A stretch of 44,453 nucleotides of DNA from Candidatus Saccharimonadota bacterium (GCA_030529095.1 JAUMXN010000004.1:1-44453); one strand, 5' to 3'; positions 1 through 7,669 are shown, counted from the first letter of the stretch. Program-made: numbers and translations. Notes: generated by a model from the sequence alone, not told the origin.

Positions 1-1
1 T

Positions 2-421
2 GAAAATGTCGAACACGATTTTAATATTGGAACAGTAGTAAGAAACGCAAATTCGTTTAATGTGGCCAAGGTTCATATCATCGGACGCAAAAAATACAAC
101 CGCCGTGGGGCGATGTGTACGGATAAATATCTTGAGATTCTGCATTGGGATACGATTGATGAGTTCTTGGCTAATCAAGAGGGAAGAGAACTGGTGGCGA
201 TTGAGAATAATACACCGCGTGCCTTGCCTCTGGGCGAGAAGAAGTTTAAAGAAAATACGACTCTGATTTTTGGTAGTGAAAACAATGGGATATCGGCAGA
301 ATTACTAGAGAAAGCTGCGGATGTGCGCTACATTGAGAGCTTCGGTTCGACACGCTCTGTAAATGTGGGCGTGGCCTCTGGTATCGCGATGTATGAGTGG
401 GTCAGGCAGCTAGTTTTATAG
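2..421 (+). CDS. SpoU/TrmH-family RNA 2'-O-methyltransferase (5' truncated by window edge)
   Basis: The open frame runs in from the window edge, so the start is missing. Visible SPOUT-methylase features are NIGTVVRNANSF near the first base (the N-I-G..R-N motif), LIFGSENNGIS (motif 2, SAM-binding knot) and the C-terminal SVNVGVASGIAMYEW (motif 3, catalytic knot). The family methylates ribose 2'-OH of tRNA or rRNA using S-adenosylmethionine. About 140 residues are visible, roughly the C-terminal catalytic domain. The exact target (tRNA G18, 23S G2251 or other) cannot be told from this part. A strong hairpin terminator follows within 20 bases, so the transcript ends here. Confidence 0.85.
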   Translation, partial: ENVEHDFNIGTVVRNANSFNVAKVHIIGRKKYNRRGAMCTDKYLEILHWDTIDEFLANQEGRELVAIENNTPRALPLGEKKFKENTTLIFGSENNGISAELLEKAADVRYIESFGSTRSVNVGVASGIAMYEWVRQLVL

Positions 422-436
422 GGGTAGAAGACAAAG

Positions 437-463
437 AAAAATCGCCTATTTTGGGCGATTTTT
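437..463 (+). terminator. Rho-independent terminator of the SpoU methylase gene
   Basis: A 10-bp stem AAAAATCGCC/GGCGATTTTT with a short loop ends in a T run. It lies 16 nt past the methylase stop and reads as a terminator on both strands. Confidence 0.85.
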
Positions 464-617
464 GTAGGTCATATTTTCTTAAGTAGCCTCGTAGTTTGCA
501 AACCACTTAAGATACTTACATTATATATCATGACGTGAATATAGTCAATAGCTTTTTTCCACAGAAAGTGGAAAAAGTCGCAGGCGGTTTGTTCGGTTTT
601 TTCTAAGCAGAAGTGTG
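464..617. other. Gene-free region with a DnaA-box-like 9-mer, a hairpin and a repeated 14-mer
   Basis: No ORF with coding character is seen. It contains CTTAAGT...ACTTAAG inverted ends (about 479-514), a hairpin TTTTTCCAC/GTGGAAAAA at 554-576 that includes the 9-mer TTTTCCACA (555-563), and the 14-mer TTTGTTCGGTTTTT (588-601), which recurs in two other large intergenic regions (17223, 25103). Confidence 0.5.
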
Positions 618-646
618 TTGACAAAACGAAAGCGGTATGCTATAAT
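618..646 (+). promoter_or_regulatory. Consensus sigma70-type promoter of the KGG-protein gene
   Basis: TTGACA (618-623), 17-nt spacer, extended -10 TGcTATAAT (638-646). This is essentially a perfect consensus and implies strong transcription with a leader of about 65 nt before the ATG at 719. Confidence 0.85.
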
Positions 647-718
647 ATGGATATACACCCAATTAAGGGAGTGGTTTTTATATTAAGAATTTGGTGGGCA
701 GATAGGAGTTCTAGAGAA

Positions 719-922
719 ATGGCTGGAACTAAAGCTGGCGGCATGAAAGCTGCTGCTACCAATAAAGCCAAATATGGCAAAGAGTTCTACGCTCGTATTG
801 GTAAAAAAGGCGGTGAGAATGGCCACACTGGTGGTTTCGCTGCTAATCCGGCTCTCGCTCGTATCGCTGGTGCCAAAGGTGGTCGTATTTCCCGCCGTGG
901 CCCAGCTAAGAAAGAGGCCTAA
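719..922 (+). CDS. KGG-repeat small basic protein (stress-induced / con-10-like)
   Basis: A 67-residue, very basic Gly/Lys/Ala-rich protein beginning MAGTKAGGMKAAATNK. It has the tandem KGG-type motifs of the con-10/GsiB-like family: AGGMKAAA, IGKKGGENGHTGG and AGAKGGRISRRG. Members are hydrophilic stress-associated proteins, sometimes DNA-associated; here that role is inferred. An upstream ATG at 647 is in frame but sits on the -10 box; the start at 719 has AGGAG (704-708) at good distance. Perfect consensus promoter upstream and a terminator right after the stop suggest a highly expressed single-gene unit. Confidence 0.8.
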   Translation: MAGTKAGGMKAAATNKAKYGKEFYARIGKKGGENGHTGGFAANPALARIAGAKGGRISRRGPAKKEA

Positions 923-953
923 CAAAAATAATCCCTTCGGGGATTATTTTTGT
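922..953. terminator. Bidirectional terminator between convergent genes
   Basis: ACAAAAATAATCCC, a TTCG tetraloop, then GGGATTATTTTTGT: a 14-bp stem with A and T runs on both sides. It overlaps both stop codons, serving the KGG gene (+) and the metalloprotease gene (-). Confidence 0.9.
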
Positions 954-1363
954 TATCTGTTGCAGTGGGGGCAATGGTAGGTACCATCAGGGGTTTGGTA
1001 GCGGGTAAGCCCGCATTTTTTACAGCGAGATTTTTGGTGGAGCCAATTACGGTAGGAGTCGAGCTCGGTTTCGATGAACTCCTCGTCGATTACGATTGGC
1101 TGATCCTTGGTGCTGAGCTCTGCTGCGATCTCTTTGGCCTTTTCCCAAGCGGCACGTTCCATTTTGAGACGCTTGATATCAGTATCAAATGTGAAGTGTC
1201 CAAGTAGGGCGTGGCCGAGCTCGTGCAGAAGTAGGGAATCAAATTCGGGGGAATCGGCAGCGTAGCATATGGTCTTTGGTGGGCGGAAAGAGAACTTTTT
1301 GCCGAGCTTAAAAACGAACTCTGGGTAGGCGGTTTCGAGTGTTTTTAAGAGGGAATTAGTCAT
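953..1363 (-). CDS. ImmA/IrrE-like zinc metalloprotease with C-terminal zinc ribbon
   Basis: A protein of 136 aa from the ATG at 1363; an upstream in-frame TTG at 1378 would add five residues (FNKL plus the start). It has HELGHALLGH, the gluzincin HExxH signature of ImmA/IrrE (DUF955) peptidases, followed by an acidic helix (MERAAWEKAKEIA) that could supply the third zinc ligand. The C-terminus carries CKKC...CPHC, a four-Cys zinc ribbon that the compact phage-repressor protease does not need. Such proteins often cleave a partner repressor, but no Xre-type HTH gene is adjacent, so the substrate is unknown. It is convergent with the KGG gene. Confidence 0.75.
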   Translation of the reverse strand: MTNSLLKTLETAYPEFVFKLGKKFSFRPPKTICYAADSPEFDSLLLHELGHALLGHFTFDTDIKRLKMERAAWEKAKEIAAELSTKDQPIVIDEEFIETELDSYRNWLHQKSRCKKCGLTRYQTPDGTYHCPHCNR

Positions 1364-1474
1364 AAGCTTATTGAACAAATTATTTATACAATTAGTATAG
1401 CATACGGTTAGGCGGCTGCGGGCGAAATAAGGGGTGGACTTTTTGCAAATTTTTTGCTAAAATTAAGGGAATTT

Positions 1475-1514
1475 CAGGTTCATTCAAAAGCGGGGGGATT
1501 TTTGAATGAGCCTG
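1475..1514 (+). promoter_or_regulatory. 15-bp hairpin in the rpsA leader
   Basis: CAGGTTCATTCAAAA (1475-1489) pairs with TTTTGAATGAGCCTG (1500-1514) over 15 bp with one G-U pair. The 10-nt loop GCGGGGGGAT is G-rich and exposes a GGA. It ends 19 nt before the rpsA ATG, just upstream of the Shine-Dalgarno AAGGA. There is no T run, so this is not a terminator. A plausible role is translational autocontrol by S1, as known for rpsA leaders in proteobacteria (inference). Confidence 0.6.
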
Positions 1515-1533
1515 AAGAAAGGAAAATATAATA

Positions 1534-2607
1534 ATGGCAAAAGTTGCCAAAAAAGTAACGATGGATGAACTTCTCGCTGGTAGCGAAGAATCATTCAAAC
1601 ACGTCATGGCAGGTGACACCGTAAAAGGTACTGTTCTCTCTGTCAAAAAGCACGAGGTTTTGATCGACCTTGGTGCTCAAGGTGTTGGTCTTGTGCCACG
1701 CCGCGAAGCCGGTTTCGCACGCAACCTTAAGGTTGGTGACGAGGTTACGGTTTCTGTGATCGAAGCCGAAATGGAAGATGGCTACGTGCTACTTTCACTT
1801 CGCAAAGCTGTCAAAGATAAAGGATGGGACGAAATCCAGGCTAAACTCGATGCAGCCGAGATTGTCGAAGTTACTCCATTTGACGCCAACCGTGGCGGTC
1901 TCTTGGTCGAGTACGAAGGCATTCGTGGTTTCTTGCCAGTTTCTCAACTTTCTGCCGAACACTACCCACGTGTAGGTTCTGCCGATAAGGATGAAATTTT
2001 GCAACGCCTTAACTCTTTGGTTGGCAAAGAAATTCGTGTCCGCATTTTGGATGCTAACAAGAAAGAAAACAAGCTCATCTTCTCTGAGAAGGAAGCTATC
2101 AAAGACGGCCTAGCTGAGCGCTTTGCTGAGCTTAAGGTTGGCGACACCGTTAAAGGTGTGGTTACTGGTGTGGTCGACTTTGGTGTATTCGTCAATGTTG
2201 ACGGTATCGAAGGTTTGGTTCACATTTCTGAGATCTCTTGGGAACGTGTTAACAACCCAGCCGACTACGTCAAAGTTGGTGAAACTATCGAAGCTAAGAT
2301 TATCGCTATCGACAAGGAACGCTTGTCTCTCTCTATGAAACAACTCGTTGAAGATCCATGGATCTCTGAAGTTGAGAATCTTAAGAAAGGCTCAAAGGTT
2401 GAAGGTACGATTACTCGTATCACTCCATTTGGTGCTTTCGTTCAGATTTCTCCAGCTGTCGAGGCTTTAGTTCATGTTTCTGAGCTTGGCGAAGGTTCTG
2501 ATGTTGATCCAGAGAAAATCTTTACTCTGAATGAGCGCAAAGATTTTAAGGTACTCGACATCGACAAAGAAGGTCGCAAGATCTCTCTTTCAATCGCTAA
2601 GAAATAA
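1534..2607 (+). CDS. rpsA: 30S ribosomal protein S1 (four S1 domains)
   Basis: A 357-aa protein with four S1/OB-fold RNA-binding domains: about residues 28-100 (GDTVKGTVLSVKKHEVLIDLG), 108-185 (a divergent domain with EGIRGFLPVSQLS), 200-272 (GDTVKGVVTGVVDFGVFVNV, then GLVHISEISWE) and 285-355 (GSKVEGTITRITPFGAFVQI, then ALVHVSEL). It helps the ribosome engage mRNA and unfold structure near start codons. Four domains is the short form common in Gram-positive and CPR lineages; E. coli has six. AAGGA precedes the ATG. The gene is flanked by a leader hairpin and a strong terminator, so it is monocistronic. C-rich, optimised codon use fits high expression. Confidence 0.95.
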   Translation: MAKVAKKVTMDELLAGSEESFKHVMAGDTVKGTVLSVKKHEVLIDLGAQGVGLVPRREAGFARNLKVGDEVTVSVIEAEMEDGYVLLSLRKAVKDKGWDEIQAKLDAAEIVEVTPFDANRGGLLVEYEGIRGFLPVSQLSAEHYPRVGSADKDEILQRLNSLVGKEIRVRILDANKKENKLIFSEKEAIKDGLAERFAELKVGDTVKGVVTGVVDFGVFVNVDGIEGLVHISEISWERVNNPADYVKVGETIEAKIIAIDKERLSLSMKQLVEDPWISEVENLKKGSKVEGTITRITPFGAFVQISPAVEALVHVSELGEGSDVDPEKIFTLNERKDFKVLDIDKEGRKISLSIAKK

Positions 2608-2622
2608 GCACTAGCTTAAACC

Positions 2623-2651
2623 AAAAAACTGCCTTTTCTGGGCAGTTTTTT
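2623..2651 (+). terminator. rpsA terminator
   Basis: AAAAAACTGCC/GGCAGTTTTTT, an 11-bp stem with a T run, 15 nt past the rpsA stop. Confidence 0.9.
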
Positions 2652-2659
2652 GATATAAT
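2651..2659 (+). promoter_or_regulatory. Extended -10 promoter of the acyl-CoA synthetase operon
   Basis: TGaTATAAT immediately follows the rpsA terminator T run. A conventional -35 would lie inside the terminator stem and is weak, so the extended -10 probably carries the promoter. The ATG at 2677 follows an AAGGAG site. Confidence 0.65.
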
Positions 2660-2676
2660 AGTCTTAAGGAGAATTA

Positions 2677-4398
2677 ATGAAAAAGAGAGAATACGAGGAG
2701 CGTCCTTGGATTAAGTTTTATGAGGATGAGGGGATTCCGGCGAACTTGGAATATCCAGATTGTTCGATGGTCGATATGGTGTTAAGAAGTGCCGAGGAGT
2801 GGCCAGATAACATGGCTTACTCTTACTACGGGCACAAGGTTACCTATAAGAGCTTTGTAAAAAAGATTGAAAAAACCGCACGCGCATTAAAGAATTACGG
2901 CGTGAAAGAAGGCGACAGAGTTACGATTTGTATGCCGAATACCCCAGAGGCTTTAACGATGGTCTATGCCGTGAATATGGTTGGCGCGGTGGCAAACATG
3001 GTGCACCCACTATCTTCGGAAAAGGAGATTGAATATTATATCCGCGCGGCCGAGTCGAAATACGTGTTGGTGTTTGATGCGATGTTTGATAAGGTCTATC
3101 GTCTTTGTGATTCAGCGGGGTTGGCTCGTATTATCGTGGTGCGCCCATCAGATGGCCTAGGCTTCCTTAAGAAGAAAATGTACCGCTTGCTACATGTGAA
3201 GAAAGTGCGCCTACCAATGAATGACTCACGTGTGGTGCTCTGGGAAGATTTCATTGCTAACTCGTATTTCTACCAGGGAAATGTGCACGAAGAACGTGGC
3301 GCTAATGACCTCGCAGCGATTCTTTATTCTGGCGGTACGACTGGTGCGCCAAAGGGAATTTTGCTTTCGAACTTGAATTTCAACGCTCTTGGTTTGATGG
3401 CGACGACTGTGATTCGCCAGGCTCAGCCAGGCGCTTCAATCTTGGCGATTTTGCCAAACTTCCATGCCTTTGGTCTCGGTGTTTGTATGCATACTCCGCT
3501 TTCTCATGGTATGGGTGTGATTCTGATCCCAGTATTTTCACATAAACAATTTGCAGACATTATCAGAAAGAACGAGCCGAACTTTATCGCTGGTGTGCCA
3601 ACACTTTATGAATCGCTCATCAATACTAAGCTCAAATCAGATGACCTTAAATCTGTAAATGCTGTGATCTGCGGTGGTGATGCCTTGAACTCAACTTTGC
3701 GTGATAAGGTTAATGCTTATCTTGAATCACACGGCTCAAGTGCTAAGATTCGCGTGGGTTTTGGTCTAACTGAGGCTTGTGGTGCTACCTGTCTTTCACC
3801 AGAGAATTCGTTTAAAGATGGTATCATTGGGGCGCCTTTCCCGGATATGTATTTCAAGATTGTGAAGGTTGGTACGCACGAACGTGCTGATGATGGTGAA
3901 GAGGGCGAGATTTGTATTTCTGGTCCGCTCGTGATGATGGGCTACCTCAACGACGATGCTGAAACCGCGCAAGCTCTTAGGTTGCATGAAGATGGCCGCG
4001 TGTGGCTTCATACTGGCGACATTGGCTATTTGAGCAAAGACGATCACTTCATTTATTTTACACAACGTTTGAAACGAATTATTGTGTCGTCTGGATACAA
4101 TATTTATCCAACTTATCTCGAATCGGTGATTAACTCGCACGAAGCGGTGCTAACTTCTACCGTTATCGGGGTAGATCACCCACACAAGGGGCAGGTGGCA
4201 AAGGCCTTTATCGTGTTAAAACCTGGATACAGAGCTGGTAAAAAACTTGAACGAGAGATTAGGGAATTATTGGAACGCCACGTGGCGATCTACGCTTTGC
4301 CAGCGTCGTATGAATTTCGTGATAAGCTGCCAACAACTTTGGTTGGTAAAGTTGCCTTCAAAAAACTTGAAGACGAAGAACGCGCTAAGAAACAATAA
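2677..4398 (+). CDS. AMP-binding acyl-CoA synthetase (long-chain fatty-acid CoA ligase type)
   Basis: A 573-aa adenylate-forming enzyme, a typical full length. Key motifs: the phosphate loop LYSGGTTGAPKG (about 216-227), the A5 motif FGLTEACGA (about 361), GDIGYLSKDDHF (A7, about 448), the hinge QRLKRIIVSSGYNIYP (A8) and the C-terminal catalytic-lysine motif LVGKVAFKKL. It would activate a carboxylic acid, likely a long-chain fatty acid, to acyl-AMP and then acyl-CoA. It is first in an operon with glmS (12-nt gap) and an FNT channel (10-nt gap). CPR cells generally lack fatty-acid synthesis, so uptake and activation of host-derived lipid is plausible. Substrate specificity cannot be read from sequence. 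Confidence 0.9.
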   Translation: MKKREYEERPWIKFYEDEGIPANLEYPDCSMVDMVLRSAEEWPDNMAYSYYGHKVTYKSFVKKIEKTARALKNYGVKEGDRVTICMPNTPEALTMVYAVNMVGAVANMVHPLSSEKEIEYYIRAAESKYVLVFDAMFDKVYRLCDSAGLARIIVVRPSDGLGFLKKKMYRLLHVKKVRLPMNDSRVVLWEDFIANSYFYQGNVHEERGANDLAAILYSGGTTGAPKGILLSNLNFNALGLMATTVIRQAQPGASILAILPNFHAFGLGVCMHTPLSHGMGVILIPVFSHKQFADIIRKNEPNFIAGVPTLYESLINTKLKSDDLKSVNAVICGGDALNSTLRDKVNAYLESHGSSAKIRVGFGLTEACGATCLSPENSFKDGIIGAPFPDMYFKIVKVGTHERADDGEEGEICISGPLVMMGYLNDDAETAQALRLHEDGRVWLHTGDIGYLSKDDHFIYFTQRLKRIIVSSGYNIYPTYLESVINSHEAVLTSTVIGVDHPHKGQVAKAFIVLKPGYRAGKKLEREIRELLERHVAIYALPASYEFRDKLPTTLVGKVAFKKLEDEERAKKQ

Positions 4399-4410
4399 AG
4401 GAGGTACTAT

Positions 4411-6231
4411 ATGTGTGGTATCGTTGGCTATGTTGGGAATCAACAGGCGAAGGGGGTACTACTAAACGGTCTAAAGAGGCTGGAATATCGTGGGTATGAC
4501 TCATCCGGTATTGCGACTCTGGACGATAAAGGCGAGCCACATTTGGTGCGGGCGGTGGGCAAGATCGCGGAGCTCGAGAAGGCTCTCGTAAAATCTTCGC
4601 CAAATGGCTGCATGGGTATTGGGCATACGCGTTGGGCGACCCACGGTGGGGTGACGGTTGAGAATGCGCACCCACATCATGTCGAGAATGTTTTTTTGGT
4701 GCACAACGGCATTATTGAGAACTTTAAAGATATCAAAGCGTTTTTAAAGAAGCAGAAATTTAATTCTGATACCGATTCCGAGGTGTTGGCTGCTCTGATT
4801 AATCACTATTATAAGAATGGGATCAAGCTTGAAGATGCCGTGGCGAAAGCTCTTAAGAAAGTGCGCGGCACTTACGGTATCGCCGTATTTTCACCGCTTG
4901 AACCAGGCAAGATTGTAACGGCCAGGCTTGGTAGCCCACTCGTGATTGGTCTTGGCAATGGCGAGACGATTATTGCATCTGATGCTTCGGCATTGCTCGG
5001 CTATACTCGCAAGGCAATCTATCTGAATGATGGCGAGATGGCGGTCTGTACGGCTGACAACGTGAATGTTTTTGATTTGAGTTTGAAGGCAGTAGAGAAT
5101 AGCCCAGAGGAAATCGAGGGCGATGCTTCGCAAATTCAAAAAGGTGGCTACGATCACTTCCTACTCAAAGAAATCATGGAACAACCGACGACCTTACTAA
5201 ACACTTTGTCTGGCCGTGTTGATCCGAAGAAGGGAACTTTGCATCTTGGCGGGCCAAACTTGACTCCGCAAGAGATTAACAAAATTGAACACGTGGTGAT
5301 TGTGGGTTGTGGCACAGCTTATTACGCTGGGCTCCTGGCTTCTTATTACATGGAGCAATTGGTGCCAAACTTAACCACTGAGGTAGTGGTGGCATCAGAA
5401 TATCGTTATCGCTCCTTCCATTTGCCAAAACATTCGGTGGCGCTCGTGGTGTCACAGTCTGGTGAGACGGCTGATACGTTGGCGTGTTTGCGTGAGATTA
5501 AGAAACGTGGCGTGAAGACGTTTGGTATCGTGAACGTGGTCGGTTCGACAATTGCGCGCGAAGTTGACGGCGGCACCTATATTTATGCTGGCCCAGAGAT
5601 GTCCGTGGCTTCGACCAAGGCCTTTACGGCGCAGGCGGTGGCAATGTTGATCTTTGCCGGTATGCTAGCGGGGCATCGTGGTGGTGATCCAGCCAAGTTA
5701 CACCAGTTAGCTGAGGAATTGGTAGCTTTGCCAGATGAAATTGCGAAGGTTTTGAAAAAACACCAGGGTCAAATCGAGAAGCTAGCTAAGAAATATGCGA
5801 AGTATGAAGATGCATTCTTCCTTGGTCGCGATACGGCCTATCCGATTGCGCTCGAAGGCGCGCTTAAACTGAAGGAAATTTCTTATATTCATGCGGAAGG
5901 TTATGCCTCTGGCGAGCTTAAACATGGCCCAATTGCGCTAGTTGACGAGAAATTCTTTGAGGTGTTTTCGATCTTAGACAACTGGTTATTTGAGAAGTCG
6001 ATTGGTGGTTTGCAAGAGGTGCGTGCACGCGGTGGTAGGGCAATCGTGTTCACCGATTCGAAGCGCGAAATTGAGGCGGACGATATTGTGCGAATCGAAA
6101 CCGATATCAAGATGATTACGCCACTTCTGATCAATGTCTTGCAGCAGCTATTCGCTTATTACGTAGCGGTAAAACGCGGCAACGACGTGGACCAGCCACG
6201 CAATCTAGCAAAATCAGTAACGGTGGAATAA
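4411..6231 (+). CDS. glmS: Glutamine--fructose-6-phosphate aminotransferase (isomerizing)
   Basis: A 606-aa, full-length GlmS. Cys2 (MCGIVGYVG) is the N-terminal glutaminase nucleophile; the glutamine amidotransferase domain spans about 1-225, including GHTRWATHG and HNGIIEN. Two SIS isomerase domains follow, about 285-415 (SQSGETADT) and 455-595, and the ending DVDQPRNLAKSVTVE is the family signature. It makes glucosamine-6-phosphate from fructose-6-P and glutamine, the first committed step to UDP-GlcNAc, which feeds the murein genes (mraY, murG) found 15 kb away. AAGGAGG lies close upstream of the ATG and the gene is probably co-transcribed with its neighbours. Confidence 0.97.
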   Translation: MCGIVGYVGNQQAKGVLLNGLKRLEYRGYDSSGIATLDDKGEPHLVRAVGKIAELEKALVKSSPNGCMGIGHTRWATHGGVTVENAHPHHVENVFLVHNGIIENFKDIKAFLKKQKFNSDTDSEVLAALINHYYKNGIKLEDAVAKALKKVRGTYGIAVFSPLEPGKIVTARLGSPLVIGLGNGETIIASDASALLGYTRKAIYLNDGEMAVCTADNVNVFDLSLKAVENSPEEIEGDASQIQKGGYDHFLLKEIMEQPTTLLNTLSGRVDPKKGTLHLGGPNLTPQEINKIEHVVIVGCGTAYYAGLLASYYMEQLVPNLTTEVVVASEYRYRSFHLPKHSVALVVSQSGETADTLACLREIKKRGVKTFGIVNVVGSTIAREVDGGTYIYAGPEMSVASTKAFTAQAVAMLIFAGMLAGHRGGDPAKLHQLAEELVALPDEIAKVLKKHQGQIEKLAKKYAKYEDAFFLGRDTAYPIALEGALKLKEISYIHAEGYASGELKHGPIALVDEKFFEVFSILDNWLFEKSIGGLQEVRARGGRAIVFTDSKREIEADDIVRIETDIKMITPLLINVLQQLFAYYVAVKRGNDVDQPRNLAKSVTVE

Positions 6232-6241
6232 GGAGTTTATC

Positions 6242-6841
6242 ATGAATAAATGGTTAGATTTAATTAGAAAAAGTGCGGGCGCGGCAGTTTTGATTGGGCT
6301 AGGGAACTTTGCCCTCTTGAAACTCGGTAATCCAATTGGGCCAATCATCTTTGCCTTTGGTTTGCTTGGCGTTTGCTATCTGGGTCAAAACCTGTTTACG
6401 GGGAAATGCGGATTCTTGTTCCAAGATAAGATTCCAGTGTTAGAGCTTTTGACGATTTTGGTGGTCAACTTGGTGGCTGGCTATCTGGTTGGCATGGCGT
6501 TTGCGGCGGCTGATCCGAGCATTGTGCCGGCAGCAAGTGACAAGGTAGCAAGCTGGGACTTCTCGATGGCCTACTTCATCAAATCTGTGCTTTGTGGCGT
6601 GGTGATGTATCTGGCGGTGGCAATCTACAAGAAGGGTTCGCCGCTGGGAATTATCTTCGGTATTCCACTGTTTATCTTTTGTGGATTCCAGCACTGTATC
6701 GCTAACGTGATTACGATGGGTGTGGCAACCGGGTTCTCTTGGAGCTTGGTCCTCGCCGTGGCAGGGAACTTTGCCGGGTCGTTAATCATCTGGTGGTTAG
6801 CTGGTGAACGCGCTGCTTTGAAGCCGAAAAAGAAAAGGTAA
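6242..6841 (+). CDS. Formate/nitrite transporter (FNT)-family channel, short form
   Basis: A 199-aa hydrophobic protein with about six membrane segments. It matches FNT channels at the omega-loop region (NLFTGKCGF, compare LFTGN in FocA) and at GFQHCIANV, which carries the family's central pore histidine (GFEHSIAN in FocA). Typical FNT proteins are 260-290 aa; here the termini and loops are short, though both pore motifs are kept. Family members form pentamers that pass formate, nitrite, lactate or hydrosulfide. It is last in the acyl-CoA synthetase/glmS operon, 10 nt after glmS. Export of a fermentation acid is a plausible role; the substrate is unknown. Confidence 0.75.
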   Translation: MNKWLDLIRKSAGAAVLIGLGNFALLKLGNPIGPIIFAFGLLGVCYLGQNLFTGKCGFLFQDKIPVLELLTILVVNLVAGYLVGMAFAAADPSIVPAASDKVASWDFSMAYFIKSVLCGVVMYLAVAIYKKGSPLGIIFGIPLFIFCGFQHCIANVITMGVATGFSWSLVLAVAGNFAGSLIIWWLAGERAALKPKKKR

Positions 6842-6844
6842 CGG

Positions 6845-6873
6845 TTGACTTTTATCTAATTCTATGTTATAAT
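6845..6873 (+). promoter_or_regulatory. Strong promoter of the Cys-rich small-protein operon
   Basis: TTGACT (6845-6850), 17-nt spacer, TGtTATAAT (6866-6873). The ~90-nt leader contains a GC-rich hairpin TCCCCTC/GAGGGGA at 6887-6906 and ends with AGGAGG ahead of the ATG at 6969. Confidence 0.8.
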
Positions 6874-6968
6874 GTAGGGAGAAGGTTCCCCTCTATTTTG
6901 AGGGGAGCAAGTTTTTTAAAAAAGAGGTGTTATTGCGCTACTGGACGACGAATAGGAGGTAATGAATT

Positions 6969-7310
6969 ATGGGCGTAATTTTGAGTTTTGGCGAGGATGG
7001 CAAGCCGATCGTAAAACCTTTGGACTTGGGGAAAAACAAGAAAGGAGTGGCATACATTGAAAATGGCAAGATAGTGGTAGGCATGTTGACTGTATATGAT
7101 GGATGCATGGCGTGTCCGTACTCTATCGTGACGCCAAATTCGTTGCAGGAGCATTTCGATGTTTATTGTTCTCTAAAAAAAGAAGAACATCCAGAATGTG
7201 ACTCAGAGACAGACAAGAAGAAAATGTTCGAATACCATTCTCCATCCGAGAAGGAAAAGTTCCAGAACTTTATCCCGGAGGAATGTCCGTTAAGGGGGAA
7301 GAAAAAATGA
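6969..7310 (+). CDS. Small Cys-rich protein of unknown function (first of a pair)
   Basis: A 113-aa protein, not recognised. The N-terminal half (MGVILSFGEDGKPIVKPLDL) looks like a small beta domain. The C-terminal half holds GCMACPYS, YCSLKKEEHPEC and IPEECPLRGKKK, a CxxCP...C...CPL layout that suggests a metal site. The next, overlapping gene has a similar layout (TCEDCPCCS...VPNWCPHLL), so the two may be distant paralogues or partners. The start has AGGAGG seven nt upstream. The stop overlaps the next ATG (ATGA), implying translational coupling. Cys-rich proteins ending in WCPL-type motifs are common in phage and accessory regions; a function is not assigned. Confidence 0.7.
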   Translation: MGVILSFGEDGKPIVKPLDLGKNKKGVAYIENGKIVVGMLTVYDGCMACPYSIVTPNSLQEHFDVYCSLKKEEHPECDSETDKKKMFEYHSPSEKEKFQNFIPEECPLRGKKK

Positions 7311-7525
7311 AAATTGTGATCGATGTTAAAACATGTGAAGACTGTCCGTGCTGCAGCGTGGAAGAATTTGAACTACGAGACGTGTTTCGCTACGCTTCTC
7401 AGGTGCAGGTTTGTACAGAAATGGAAGCAGAAGAAGGCGCAGAGACTGAGTACAGATCCGTAGAAGATGAAAACGGAGAAGTGACTGGGGTGCCCAATTG
7501 GTGCCCACACCTCTTAAGAGAATAA
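7307..7525 (+). CDS. Small Cys-rich acidic protein of unknown function (second of a pair)
   Basis: A 72-aa acidic protein starting MKIVIDVKTCEDCPCC. Cysteines: CEDCPCC near the N-terminus, one mid-protein (QVCTEME) and a C-terminal NWCPHLLRE. The CxxCPxC...P-x-WCP arrangement occurs in small, probably zinc-binding proteins of phages and accessory regions. The ATG at 7307 overlaps the TGA of the upstream gene (ATGA) and has a GGGGGA site; a longer in-frame start at 7283 lies within the upstream gene and is less likely. Terminators follow directly. Function unknown. Confidence 0.7.
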   Translation: MKIVIDVKTCEDCPCCSVEEFELRDVFRYASQVQVCTEMEAEEGAETEYRSVEDENGEVTGVPNWCPHLLRE

Positions 7526-7527
7526 AG

Positions 7528-7551
7528 AACCCCGCTTCGGCGGGGTTTTTT
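7528..7551 (+). terminator. Terminator of the Cys-rich operon
   Basis: AACCCCGC, TTCG loop, GCGGGGTTTTTT; two nt past the stop. Confidence 0.9.
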
Positions 7552-7556
7552 AATGC

Positions 7557-7592
7557 AAAAAAACAAGACCCTGCGGGTCTTCTTTGTTTTTT
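7557..7592. terminator. Second hairpin terminator, serving tRNA-Asn on the minus strand
   Basis: AAGACCC/GGGTCTT-type stem flanked by A and T runs. Its minus-strand reading lies directly after the tRNA 3' end; on the plus strand it backs up the previous terminator. Confidence 0.75.
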
Positions 7593-7594
7593 AA

Positions 7595-7669
7595 TGGCTC
7601 CCGGGACTGGACTCGAACCAGCAACCTCGAAGTTAACAGCTTCTTGCTCCACCATTGAGCTACCCGGGA
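7595..7669 (-). tRNA. tRNA-Asn (GTT), CCA encoded
   Basis: The reverse complement folds as a cloverleaf of 75 nt. Acceptor TCCCGGG/CCCGGGA, discriminator G, encoded CCA. D arm GCTC/GAGC with a GGTGG-containing loop. Anticodon loop CTGTTAA gives anticodon GTT (Asn, reads AAC/AAU). T arm CTGG/CCAG with loop TTCGAGT. The last anticodon-stem pair (A-G) is a mismatch. Its terminator lies immediately 3'. Confidence 0.95.

Noticed and set aside
647-718. Longer N-terminus of the KGG protein from ATG 647
   Set aside because: That ATG abuts the -10 box, lacks a ribosome site, and adds a hydrophobic segment foreign to the family.
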